Source of the DNA: a virus
IMG/VR virus record: IMGVR_UViG_3300010233_000151
Coordinates: 1 to 32,143 of that record
Reading direction: 5' to 3' (one strand)
Length of the DNA: 32,143 nt
Below, in pieces: positions 24,291-31,417 of the stretch. The position numbers and the translations under genes are program-made. Positions within the stretch are counted from its first letter, which is position 1, and each line of letters opens with the position of its first letter. The notes beneath the pieces are model-generated. The model was not told where the DNA came from. It saw only the letters and a list, made by a program, of their open reading frames with translations, and made no database searches.

Positions 24291-25496
24291 ATGGAACCAA
24301 CATTAAGATCGCGATTAAATGACCTGCTCTTTGCCGAGTGGCTTAACCAAGCGATAGGCAATCCCAAGAAGCACGCCTTGAGAAACCACTTTATTATGGA
24401 GATATTCTTAATGGACGTGTGGGCATACGAAATCATAATCATACTTTATTCATCAGGAGAGGTGAATACTGACGAAATTGTAAACATAGTGATGGTTCTG
24501 TCTAAGATAAAAAGAGATGACCCCGGCGCAGATATTAGAGCCATCACTTATGATTTGATAAAAGTTATAATAGGGGTAGTGGACAGGTATATTGGTGTTG
24601 CAGCAAAAAACCTGATAGAACACAAGCAGGCAAACAGGTTTTGCCATAAGATAAACGAGCTTCTAAATGTCTTTGGTGAAAAACGCGCATTTGGCCCAAC
24701 AAGAGATCGCATTGCTGAAATACTATCAATATTTATGATTCCGGTTCACTTGCTACCACCCATACAACCAAAGGAATCCTACCTTAATTACACAAGCCAA
24801 ATACTTCACAACATCACAAAAGAGGTAGGCGTTCCGCTATCTGTATTGATGGCAGATATACCCGAAGAAGATGCCCTCACTCGCAGAAGGATGTATGAGC
24901 AGGTTTGCTACAGAGGCAGCAGAACCGAACCCGTAGACGACTTACATATCAACTTTGAGGAATTACACAAGATATGGAAGGGACTGCCGATATATGAGGC
25001 GCAAGCTCCGAATATTAAATGGGGCGAGTATGCGGATGACGCTATAAAGAAAATGGATGCCCTTCGTGGAGGCATAGAACGAGTAACTTTCTCTGCAACT
25101 ATCCCTGAAGAATTAATGCAAAGTATTTTATCATTAACCAATAAAAACAATTCCTGTATGGACAACAAGAACATGACTGCGCCTGATACGCGCACCGACA
25201 AGCAAAAGAAGCGCGACCAAATGAAACAGCTTGAGAATCAGATAGATCGCCTCAATAACCACAAACTCGCTCTGTCAAAACTATCCGACAGAGAGGGCGC
25301 ACCAAAACTTCATGTGTCATACGAGCGTGCGCATGTTGCCGCAGAAGTCGGTACTGATATAAAGGGTCTTAATGCAATAGGTATTGGTCTCGCCTGTGAT
25401 GCCCACATTTCTGCGGCTACTTACATGAAGCTCTACCTTTCTGAAGTTGACGAAACCATTACTGACCTTCAGAAACAACTCGACCAACTCACATAA
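24291..25496 (+). CDS. Hypothetical protein (401 aa)
   Basis: Start chosen at ATG 24291, because the TTG at 24243 overlaps the promoter. The N-terminal ~280 residues are helical, mostly hydrophobic and charged alternately, without a motif I recognise. A break near Met-Asp-Asn-Lys-Asn (about 290) is followed by a coiled coil (KQKKRDQMKQLENQIDRLNNHKLALSKL) and a last helical part ending in LQKQLDQLT. There is no stop between, so I treat it as one gene; two fused modules are possible. It abuts the DUF3127-like gene with a shared base. Confidence 0.65.
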   Translation: MEPTLRSRLNDLLFAEWLNQAIGNPKKHALRNHFIMEIFLMDVWAYEIIIILYSSGEVNTDEIVNIVMVLSKIKRDDPGADIRAITYDLIKVIIGVVDRYIGVAAKNLIEHKQANRFCHKINELLNVFGEKRAFGPTRDRIAEILSIFMIPVHLLPPIQPKESYLNYTSQILHNITKEVGVPLSVLMADIPEEDALTRRRMYEQVCYRGSRTEPVDDLHINFEELHKIWKGLPIYEAQAPNIKWGEYADDAIKKMDALRGGIERVTFSATIPEELMQSILSLTNKNNSCMDNKNMTAPDTRTDKQKKRDQMKQLENQIDRLNNHKLALSKLSDREGAPKLHVSYERAHVAAEVGTDIKGLNAIGIGLACDAHISAATYMKLYLSEVDETITDLQKQLDQLT

Positions 25497-25909
25497 TGGA
25501 ACTAACCGCAATTGGATATATCTGTCAGGTAGAGCCTGTTAAACAAATCTCTGAAAAATTCTCCACACGGGAATTTGCAATAGAGATCAAAGAGGAATTT
25601 AATGGACAAACCTATTCGCAGTTTGGTAAATTCCAATTAACAGGCTCTAACCGGGTAGATATGATTGACAACCATTCTATAGGTGACAAGGTAAAAGTCA
25701 GCTTCAATATACGTGGCAGAGAATGGCACATAGAAGGCCAGCCTAAGAACTACTATACCTCGCTTGATGTGTGGAAAATAGAAGCACTTGCGCAAGTATA
25801 TGAGCCTATTCCTCCACCACCACCTCCGACTATCGTTTACGGCCCCGGCGCATCTGCTGCTGACTTTCAAAATTCACCTTCCGAAAACGTAGACGACCTA
25901 CCATTCTAA
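25496..25909 (+). CDS. DUF3127-type single-strand DNA-binding-like protein
   Basis: This 137-residue protein fits DUF3127, a Bacteroidota family with an OB-like fold: MELTAIGYI, then TREFAIEIKEEF, GDKVKVSFNIRGREW and YYTSLDVWKIE. A proline stretch (EPIPPPPPPT) follows, and the C-terminus is VDDLPF, very close to the acidic DDDIPF tip through which SSB proteins recruit partners. It is therefore a good candidate for the phage SSB, supporting the RecA-like ATPase, helicase and primase. The start shares a base with the previous stop. Confidence 0.82.
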   Translation: MELTAIGYICQVEPVKQISEKFSTREFAIEIKEEFNGQTYSQFGKFQLTGSNRVDMIDNHSIGDKVKVSFNIRGREWHIEGQPKNYYTSLDVWKIEALAQVYEPIPPPPPPTIVYGPGASAADFQNSPSENVDDLPF

Positions 25910-25930
25910 CTATTACAAATCCCATATTCA

Positions 25931-26329
25931 ATGGCAACTGAAAAATTTGACCTACAAAAATTCAAAGACGGCGCGAAACTTATAACGCGCTGTGGTGTTA
26001 AAGTTAAAGATAGCAAATTCTTTGACGCACCAAGTTTTCTAAAGCCTGTAGTGGCGTTGCTTGAAGGTGCTGTCATTATTCATTGTGATTGGGAAGGACG
26101 CATCATTGATAGAGACACAGATGACAACCACGATTTGCTTATCTACATAGAGCCTATCACCAAGTATTACAATTTGTGGCCCGACTTTATCAAGCCTTGT
26201 TTTTTTGACACCATCGAAGAATGTAAAAGAACAGGTGGCCCCAACTCAAGCGTTAAGCCATTATGCATAATGGAGTTAGTAGTTGATGGGCGATTAGTAA
26301 CTTCGCAGCCAATTTATCATTACACTTAA
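25931..26329 (+). CDS. Hypothetical protein (132 aa)
   Basis: The N-terminus FDLQKFKDGAKLITRCGVKVKD resembles a common phage family whose start reads D-L-x-x-x-x-x-G-x-x-x-x-T-R-x-G-x-x-V. The rest is beta-rich with VVALLEGAVIIHCDWEGRII, then an aromatic-rich part. The function of that family is unknown. There is no TM or signal peptide. It is 21 bases after the SSB-like gene in the same direction. Confidence 0.6.
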   Translation: MATEKFDLQKFKDGAKLITRCGVKVKDSKFFDAPSFLKPVVALLEGAVIIHCDWEGRIIDRDTDDNHDLLIYIEPITKYYNLWPDFIKPCFFDTIEECKRTGGPNSSVKPLCIMELVVDGRLVTSQPIYHYT

Positions 26330-26360
26330 TTTTTCACTCACAATAAAAAACAGCAACTTT

Positions 26361-27131
26361 ATGAAGTATGCAGCTATTTATGTTTGCGGGTTTCTGATGA
26401 CACCCGATGGCAAACACGTTCTTTTGATGACAAAGAACTACCCAACAGACTACAAAGGCGAAGGTCGCCTGAAGTGGCAACACGGCCTGATGAACGGCGT
26501 AGGTGGTCGCGCGCAAGAAGGCGAAACGCCAGCACAAGCGATGATACGCACCTTCCAAAAAGAAACGGGTGTAGATAGCAAAACAGCCGAGGTAAACTGG
26601 ATGCCATTCGCAGACCTTACCTACAATGACGACAAGGGCTTAGGAATTGTCCAATTCTTCTGCGCCAAAGCACCAACCGAGGCTGTTTTTGCTGATGCCA
26701 AGTCCCTCACGGACGAAACACTCCACATCATCCCGGTTATCCATGTAGGGATGCACAACATCGTGCGCAATCTCGCATTCTTAACGGCTATGGCTGCATT
26801 GTTCCAACCCGGCGCATATGCAATGATGGCAGATGACAGCATGAAGGCTGATCTCGGAGTAAGCATGGCTAACAAGCCGGCTACCTATCTTGACCCCGCA
26901 CAAAAGGAAGGTCAGGACGAGGCAGAAAACAATGCTGCCGGGTCAAAAGGTACTGATACCGCACCCGCCGAAAGCATTCCCTCCGGCCCTGCTGAAAAAA
27001 CTCCGGCCCCACCCGCCGAAACTCCATCAACCCCGCCATCAACCCCGGAAGAAAAACCCGAAGAAACCGCAGGTACTCCACCAGCGTCAACTGAAGGTGG
27101 GCAGCCCGGCGAAGAACCTACGCATATATAG
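26361..27131 (+). CDS. Nudix-like hydrolase with degenerate box and proline-rich tail
   Basis: Residues 1-~165 have Nudix layout. The box G-x5-E-x7-R is present (Gly49, Glu55, Arg63), but the following REUxEExGU reads R-T-F-Q-K-E-T-G-V, so the first Glu of REUxEE is Thr64 and the next is Lys67. Only Glu68 of the metal-binding set remains, so activity is doubtful. After about residue 180 the chain is a Pro/Glu/Ala/Thr-rich disordered tail. The last coding 55 bases (27062-27116) recur inverted at the right edge of the window. Leader resembles that of the gene at 15878. Confidence 0.75.
   Translation: MKYAAIYVCGFLMTPDGKHVLLMTKNYPTDYKGEGRLKWQHGLMNGVGGRAQEGETPAQAMIRTFQKETGVDSKTAEVNWMPFADLTYNDDKGLGIVQFFCAKAPTEAVFADAKSLTDETLHIIPVIHVGMHNIVRNLAFLTAMAALFQPGAYAMMADDSMKADLGVSMANKPATYLDPAQKEGQDEAENNAAGSKGTDTAPAESIPSGPAEKTPAPPAETPSTPPSTPEEKPEETAGTPPASTEGGQPGEEPTHI
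27062..27116 (+). repeat. 55-bp inverted repeat, left copy
   Basis: This is identical to the reverse complement of 32089-32143, and possibly longer, since the right copy meets the window edge. It encodes ETAGTPPASTEGGQPGEE in the Nudix tail and the same peptide in the minus-strand edge gene. Confidence 0.9.
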
Positions 27132-27200
27132 TATAAATATCTTATGTGGAAGTGTTTAATAATCAATGATTTACAACATGATAAACAATAGCTATTTAAC

Positions 27201-27257
27201 TATTATAGTATAGTGTATTAGTATTGATAATCAATGTTAATACACTATACTATAATA
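27201..27257. repeat. Inverted repeat with 20-base arms and nested palindrome
   Basis: Arm TATTATAGTATAGTGTATTA (27201-27220) and its exact complement (27238-27257) flank 17 bases that contain the palindrome ATTGATAATCAAT (27223-27235). It could extrude as a cruciform or be bound by a dimeric protein. Confidence 0.8.
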
Positions 27258-27508
27258 ATACATAATAGCGTTAATAAGCTATTGTATATAATAACAGTTT
27301 GATTAATAGTGCTATTTGCTATGCTGAAACGCTTTATTTTGGGCTTTATGGCAGCATATGCTCCCATATGCCCAAATATGGGCGTATTAGCACGGAAACA
27401 AGGCAATACAGCGCGATAATGGGAAAGTAACCCAATACCACAGAAAGCCCCCATGCAAAGGATTTAAAGCCAGTAAATAAGTATTGAGACCATGCCAGCA
27501 TGTAAAAA

Positions 27509-27539
27509 ATAAGCGTAAACACGCATTGTTTACGCTTAT
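27509..27539. repeat. Inverted repeat of the GTTTACGC element
   Basis: ATAAGCGTAAAC (27509-27520) and GTTTACGCTTAT (27528-27539) are exact complements with a 7-base gap. Confidence 0.8.
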
Positions 27540-27894
27540 AACATTGATAATCAATTAATTACAACACTAACATATTAAATTAAATTAATCAATGTTTACG
27601 CTGGTTTACGCTTAACTAATTGATTATCATACCTATTACTATAAATGTATTCAATGTAAACAGGATAGTATATTATATAGAGCATTCAAATAAAAACAAA
27701 CTAACATACATTTAAAGGTCTTTACTCTCTATATAGTTTTATATTTTCCGTAAAATCGTTACAAAAACCATAACTGATTGATTATCATAACAAATTACGT
27801 CAGCAGGCGTAAACGCATTATAATAATAAACAGTATAATTAAGTATTAACTAATTGGTTATCAATACATTGATATTTATAATTAATAATAAATA

Positions 27895-27934
27895 TTTGTT
27901 TACGCTCTGTTTACGTTTACATCTTAGATGTAAA
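27895..27934 (+). promoter_or_regulatory. Weak promoter with palindromic operator for the HTH gene
   Basis: TTTG 27895-27898, 19 bases, TACATCTT 27918-27925 is a weak -7 match. A perfect 9-1-9 palindrome TTTACATCTTAGATGTAAA (27916-27934) covers the -7 region, which suggests repression, perhaps by the HTH protein itself. Confidence 0.45.
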
Positions 27935-27951
27935 ATGATTAATATTGTACT

Positions 27952-28200
27952 ATGGAAACAGTAACAATGTATGAATTATCCCTGTCTTTGCGCGTAACGC
28001 GTCAAACCGTTTACAAATGGGTAAAAGATGGGAAAATTGCCCGACAATGGGACAATGAAAGGAAAGTATATGTAGTGCCAAATATTAAGGCAATGCCAGT
28101 GTATAAGAATGCCAAAGAACGGCTATTGATATGCTTGCCATGTGTGGGTATATCTGTAGTAAAAATAAAACCCCGATACAAATATAAGTATCGGGGTTAA
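27952..28200 (+). CDS. Small HTH (MerR/excisionase-like, HTH_17) DNA-binding protein
   Basis: This 82-residue protein has MYELSLSLRVTRQTVYKWVKDGKIARQW (residues 6-33), a typical HTH_17 helix-turn-helix as found in excisionases and MerR-type regulators, followed by a wing-like KVYVVP. A short basic C-terminus follows. The last ~10 residues are encoded by a hairpin (28169-28198) that serves as the terminator of the convergent minus-strand operon. The promoter carries a palindrome. It may bind the adjacent repeats, acting as an origin or directionality factor; that is inference. Confidence 0.7.
   Translation: METVTMYELSLSLRVTRQTVYKWVKDGKIARQWDNERKVYVVPNIKAMPVYKNAKERLLICLPCVGISVVKIKPRYKYKYRG
28169..28198 (-). 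terminator. Terminator of the minus-strand operon, inside the HTH gene 3' end
   Basis: Ten-base stem AACCCCGATA/TATCGGGGTT, loop of 10. The T-rich tail (TTTTATTTTTA) follows on the minus strand, and plus-strand sequence after it is A-rich. It stops transcription of 28219-29507 and lies within the last codons of the HTH gene. Confidence 0.85.
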
Positions 28201-28218
28201 AAACTATCATTTCCTGCT

Positions 28219-28353
28219 TTATCTATGGGCGTGCAGTATTCGCGTTTCGGGTTGGTAATGTTCCACCTTTGCAGCTAATACCCATACAAAAACAGTAAGG
28301 GTTATTAAGAACAAACCAGCGCAAATTATAAAGAACATTTTAGCGTTTCGCAT
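28219..28353 (-). CDS. Small membrane protein (44 aa)
   Basis: The ATG at 28353 opens a frame with MFFIICAGLFLITLTVFVWVLA (residues 6-27), a single TM helix, and ends AHR. It overlaps the end of the next gene upstream by 14 bases (that gene's stop is at 28340-28342). Codon usage is ordinary for the region and the frame fits between the operon and its terminator. Function unknown. Confidence 0.45.
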   Translation of the reverse strand: MRNAKMFFIICAGLFLITLTVFVWVLAAKVEHYQPETRILHAHR

Positions 28354-28501
28354 ATTGTGGGATATTAACTGTTAGTGAATGAATGACTGAAGCCAGCGCG
28401 GGAAAATTACAGAGGATTAAAATACTACATGCTGCAAATACTGTAGCTCTGTAAAGCATTAATAAAAACGCTTTATTGTTTCGTCTTGGTGTTGATCTCA
28501 T
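28340..28501 (-). CDS. Small protein with hydrophobic segment (53 aa)
   Basis: The ATG at 28501 begins MRSTPRRNNKAFLLMLYRAT, a basic N-terminus followed by a hydrophobic stretch (VFAACSILILCNFPALASV) that could be a TM segment or a signal peptide with A-S-V context. It lies 25 bases after the 28527 gene's stop and overlaps the next small gene by 14 bases. Function unknown; the call rests on frame, spacing and membrane character. Confidence 0.4.
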   Translation of the reverse strand: MRSTPRRNNKAFLLMLYRATVFAACSILILCNFPALASVIHSLTVNIPQYAKR

Positions 28502-28526
28502 TTTGTGCTGGTTTGTTTGTTAATAA

Positions 28527-29507
28527 TTATAAATTGATTTCCTTTTGCACTAATGCCGCGAAGTCATCGTCTGTAAAGTCGAAATATTCGGATTCTACAT
28601 AAAATCCAAATTCGTCATCAATTGATTGGGCTTCGCTATTGTTACTGTCCGAATCTTCAATATCAATAAGTAAAATTTCATTTAATTCTGTAGTGCCTAC
28701 ACATATTTTGCTTACATCCCCATGAATAGTAATAACTACATCTTTACATGGGTATTCTATTCCCTTGTATTCTGTAGTATCGGTGCTGGTTACATGCGGA
28801 ATAAAAGGAAAATTCTTTGCTTTTATAGTCCAATAAATCACATCCCAATTAATGCCTATTGTCGCATCATGCGCGTGCTTTAATTCTTGCAATACTTCGC
28901 GCGCCTGATTATCTGTCAAATAAATTTCCCAGTCTTCGCCTTGTTGGATTACATCCTCTACAGTCCATTTGATAACTATAGTGTCTTTATCCTCTGTCAC
29001 TTCAGTCATGTATTTTGATGTGGTGCAAAATTTACCATCCTCAAAAAAATCATAGTCGTTAGCGTTTATCGTGTCTGCTATACCTTGAAGGCTTGTTATA
29101 TGCTCATATTCACTTCTCAATAAAATTTTGTAGTCTTCAAGTAAAGACTGCAAAAAGTCACTTTCAAAATCTTGCAATCCATCCGCGCCATCTTCAGCAC
29201 CCGCGAAACGCTGGTTATATTCGTCTAAAAACAAAGACGCTGTAAGATATGTTTCGCACATATTACCATGTTCTTTAAGTATTTTATTAGCGCAATCGTT
29301 GGCATTGGTAATAAATTCACCACTACAATAATTGCCTCTGTCAATATCAAAGCCATCTAATTTAATACCGATATTGCGCGCGTCTTCATAAATGAAATCC
29401 CACCATTCAAACTCTGTATTAATGTCAGAAAATTCGGATATTGCTTTTTGCTGTGCTATCTCTGATAGTTCAGAGTATTTATAAGTATTGATAGTATATT
29501 GTTTCAT
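28527..29507 (-). CDS. Phage hypothetical protein with WWDF/YED N-terminal motif (326 aa)
   Basis: The N-terminus YKYSELSEIAQQKAISEFSDINTEFEWWDFIYEDARNIGIKL matches a recurring phage-protein pattern (Y.ELS..A..KA......f.WW.f.YEDa..ig). After that come acidic helical parts and a C-terminal region very rich in Asp/Glu (about residues 270-320). No enzymatic motif is seen. The leader is A/T-rich without a promoter, so it is read with the two upstream genes from 30180. Function unknown. Confidence 0.65.
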   Translation of the reverse strand: MKQYTINTYKYSELSEIAQQKAISEFSDINTEFEWWDFIYEDARNIGIKLDGFDIDRGNYCSGEFITNANDCANKILKEHGNMCETYLTASLFLDEYNQRFAGAEDGADGLQDFESDFLQSLLEDYKILLRSEYEHITSLQGIADTINANDYDFFEDGKFCTTSKYMTEVTEDKDTIVIKWTVEDVIQQGEDWEIYLTDNQAREVLQELKHAHDATIGINWDVIYWTIKAKNFPFIPHVTSTDTTEYKGIEYPCKDVVITIHGDVSKICVGTTELNEILLIDIEDSDSNNSEAQSIDDEFGFYVESEYFDFTDDDFAALVQKEINL

Positions 29508-29521
29508 AAAAGTTTGATTTT

Positions 29522-29833
29522 TTAAATTGTTACTATTGATGTGTTAGGCAATACGGATTCAATCATATTCTTGATGCGGGCAAGTAAGGAAATTTCAGCG
29601 TCTTCAAATGAGCATGTAAATAATTCGCTGGTAAGTTCTTGTTGATGGCTTCCATCCGCTTCATTATGGAAATAACCTACTTGTATTTTATTATACAAAT
29701 CCTCATTCCATTCACTTTGCTTTGCGCTGTATTGGTTTTTTAATTGTAGCGCGTCTTGCATTGTGTCCATTACTTGCAAAAGGTTGTAAATTTGCGCGTC
29801 TTGTGCTTGCTTAATTGCTTGTTGGTTTTCCAT
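29522..29833 (-). CDS. Hypothetical protein (103 aa)
   Basis: The product is helical and Gln-rich at the start (MENQQAIKQAQDAQIYNLLQ) and has FTCSFEDAEISLLARIKNMI near the end. No family recognised. The leader AAAAACTTACAACA precedes the ATG and also occurs before 30160 and 31273. The gene is 14 bases upstream of the 28527-29507 gene in transcription order. Confidence 0.55.
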   Translation of the reverse strand: MENQQAIKQAQDAQIYNLLQVMDTMQDALQLKNQYSAKQSEWNEDLYNKIQVGYFHNEADGSHQQELTSELFTCSFEDAEISLLARIKNMIESVLPNTSIVTI

Positions 29834-29851
29834 TGTTGTAAGTTTTTATGA

Positions 29852-30160
29852 TTAAAGATTGATTAAATAATTAGAGATAAATCTGCCATATTTTACGCTA
29901 TCAATAAGGTCAATTAATTTGCATTGTTTGCGGTCTATTGCATCTGCTTTGCGCGTATATTTCGCAGCGTCTTTGCTATTGCCGTAAATAAGGAATGATG
30001 ACGCATTATTGGCGTATTCATTCGCCAAATCGTTAAGCTCTGTAATGTGGGTTTGTAATGGTTCTAAAATGGCTTTTATTTCGTCTTCATTCATGTATTC
30101 AGTATATATCCAATATTGATACGCCTTTTGTAGTGTTGCTATAATTTGTTTGTGTGTCAT
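29852..30160 (-). CDS. Hypothetical protein (102 aa)
   Basis: The product is helical and contains LNDLANEYANNASSFLIYGNSKDAAKYTRKADAIDRK. No family recognised. It has its own promoter at 30180-30210 and the leader AAAACTTACAACA directly before the ATG. It is the first gene of the operon 30160-28219. Confidence 0.58.
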   Translation of the reverse strand: MTHKQIIATLQKAYQYWIYTEYMNEDEIKAILEPLQTHITELNDLANEYANNASSFLIYGNSKDAAKYTRKADAIDRKQCKLIDLIDSVKYGRFISNYLINL

Positions 30161-30179
30161 TGTTGTAAGTTTTAGAATA

Positions 30180-30210
30180 CAAAATTAATTAAAGTTTGAT
30201 TAATTCCAAA
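30180..30210 (-). promoter_or_regulatory. Leftward promoter for the 30160-28219 operon
   Basis: On the minus strand TTTG (30210-30207), 19 bases, TAATTTTG (30187-30180), a full match to TAnnTTTG. The ATG of the first gene is 20 bases further. Confidence 0.7.
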
Positions 30211-30241
30211 TTTTATTTTATCAAACTTAAATTAAACAAAA

Positions 30242-30263
30242 AACCCGCTAAGATTAGCGGGTT
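30242..30263 (-). terminator. Terminator after the 30296-31273 gene
   Basis: Ten-base stem AACCCGCTAA/TTAGCGGGTT with a 2-base loop, followed on the minus strand by TTTTGTTT. It ends the 31273 operon before the next promoter. Confidence 0.82.
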
Positions 30264-30295
30264 AACGTACCTGTTAAGGATTTGCTTACTTACAA

Positions 30296-31273
30296 CTATT
30301 TCCAACCTTGAGACGCTGCAAAGGTCTCTATTTCGTCTATTTCTATCTTATGGCAACCTATATGTAAATAGGTCGGGTTAATTTCCTTTACTTCATATTG
30401 ATGCATAAACTTTTTGCCACAATTACCACCCTTGCACCCACCCAACGAAATAACGCGAGTAACATGGTGGTAAAATGCGCGCGCTACGTCAATAGGTATC
30501 AGGACATTTTGAGACGTTTGCACGTTTTCCCCGTCTCTTATCAGGCGTAGATAATCATAGGGAAATTGAGACTGCAAAGCATAGTTTTTATACAAATCCC
30601 CTATTTCGTAGTTACGCCACTTTGCAAGGTTTTCGTTAAATTCCTTTGTAGCTTTCTTTGCCTGCTTTGCCTTATCTGCTTTGATTTTTGCAGCGCGCGC
30701 CAGTATAATCTGCTTATTCTTTTCCGCGTCACGCTCTGTTAACAAGGTCTTGATATACCTATTTTCAGAGATACCGAAAAAGCCAATATAGGCGCGGATT
30801 TCGGATATAATGGTGTTTATCTTTTCAATATATATTTCTTTCTTTCGTGCTGTAGCTAATTTGGTATAGCACGCTTCCAATTCATAGTCCCATTGCTTCA
30901 GGTTATTCATGTGAAAATCCCCTACGCCATACGGGGTTGAGTTAGCCGTTAAGGACTTAACAAATTTGCGCTCTATAAAAGATGTGCCCGGCAAATCCTT
31001 CATAAGGATAACAGGCAAATGATTTGCGCGGGAAACTATAGATATATGCTTCGATGTAGTGTTGGAATATGTTTGTGTAGTAAATAGACATACTTTTTCT
31101 AAGGTCTTTGGATTGGTGCAAATTTGGGCAATTGGAAAATGACTGCCATACGAATAGATTACGCTGCCATTGAAGTAAAAATTATCCGATGGATTGCGTG
31201 CGCTGTCTTGGTGTTGGTTAGCCCAAAGATGGGCAATTTCTGAAATGTCGGTAAATACTGTTTTTTGTCTCAT
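30296..31273 (-). CDS. Phage hypothetical protein (325 aa), possibly DUF8033-like
   Basis: The N-terminal segment (IAHLWANQHQDSARNPSDNFYFNGSVIYSYGSHFPIA) is a pattern I associate with a family of phage proteins of unknown function. A long charged helical stretch follows (about residues 140-225, with KADKAKQAKKATKEF). The C-terminal ~70 residues hold CKGGNC and other Cys/His that may bind zinc. It has its own promoter (31305-31336) and leader motif. Confidence 0.6.
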   Translation of the reverse strand: MRQKTVFTDISEIAHLWANQHQDSARNPSDNFYFNGSVIYSYGSHFPIAQICTNPKTLEKVCLFTTQTYSNTTSKHISIVSRANHLPVILMKDLPGTSFIERKFVKSLTANSTPYGVGDFHMNNLKQWDYELEACYTKLATARKKEIYIEKINTIISEIRAYIGFFGISENRYIKTLLTERDAEKNKQIILARAAKIKADKAKQAKKATKEFNENLAKWRNYEIGDLYKNYALQSQFPYDYLRLIRDGENVQTSQNVLIPIDVARAFYHHVTRVISLGGCKGGNCGKKFMHQYEVKEINPTYLHIGCHKIEIDEIETFAASQGWK

Positions 31274-31304
31274 TTTGTTGTAAGTTTTTAGTGTTAAGAA
31301 TACA

Positions 31305-31336
31305 CAAAGCTAAAAAATGAAAATCAATTTATCAAA
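31305..31336 (-). promoter_or_regulatory. Leftward promoter for the 31273 gene
   Basis: On the minus strand TTTG (31336-31333) in AAAGTTTG, 20 bases, TAGCTTTG (31312-31305), a full match to TAnnTTTG. The ATG at 31273 lies about 32 bases further, after the leader motif. Confidence 0.75.
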
Positions 31337-31364
31337 CTTTAATTAAAAATAGTTTTCGCCAAAT

Positions 31365-31395
31365 AATAAAACCCGCTACTATAGCGGGTTTTATT
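31365..31395 (-). terminator. Terminator after the 31418 gene
   Basis: Fourteen-base stem AATAAAACCCGCTA/TAGCGGGTTTTATT, 3-base loop, followed on the minus strand by TT-rich sequence. It separates the 31418 gene from the next promoter. Confidence 0.8.
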
Positions 31396-31417
31396 GGAAA
31401 AATATTTTTAGTTTGAT

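Larger units (their letters stand above)
27132..27951. other. AT-rich gene-free region with iterons, likely replication origin or regulatory hub
   Basis: No gene is supported here. GTTTACGC or its complement occurs at 27513-27520, 27528-27535, 27594-27601, 27604-27611, 27807-27814, 27898-27905 and, with one change, 27909-27916. The ATTGATnATCAAT type lies at 27223-27235, 27543-27555, 27619-27631, 27777-27789 and 27853-27865 (the last three imperfect). The first is nested inside a 20-base-arm inverted repeat. Dense iterons plus AT richness fit an origin; a regulator-binding cluster is the alternative. Confidence 0.5.

Noticed and set aside
26384-26607. Frames on both strands inside the Nudix-like gene
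   Set aside because: They are fully contained in a clear domain-coding gene and are shadows.
27245-27454. 69-codon minus-strand frame in the origin-like region
   Set aside because: No motif, no promoter, and it overlaps the nested inverted repeat; it looks like a chance frame.
29506-29545. Plus-strand AAAAGTTTG with TATTGATG as a possible antisense promoter inside the minus-strand operon
   Set aside because: The spacing is 17 rather than 19-20 and the -7 box fits poorly; no gene starts after it.
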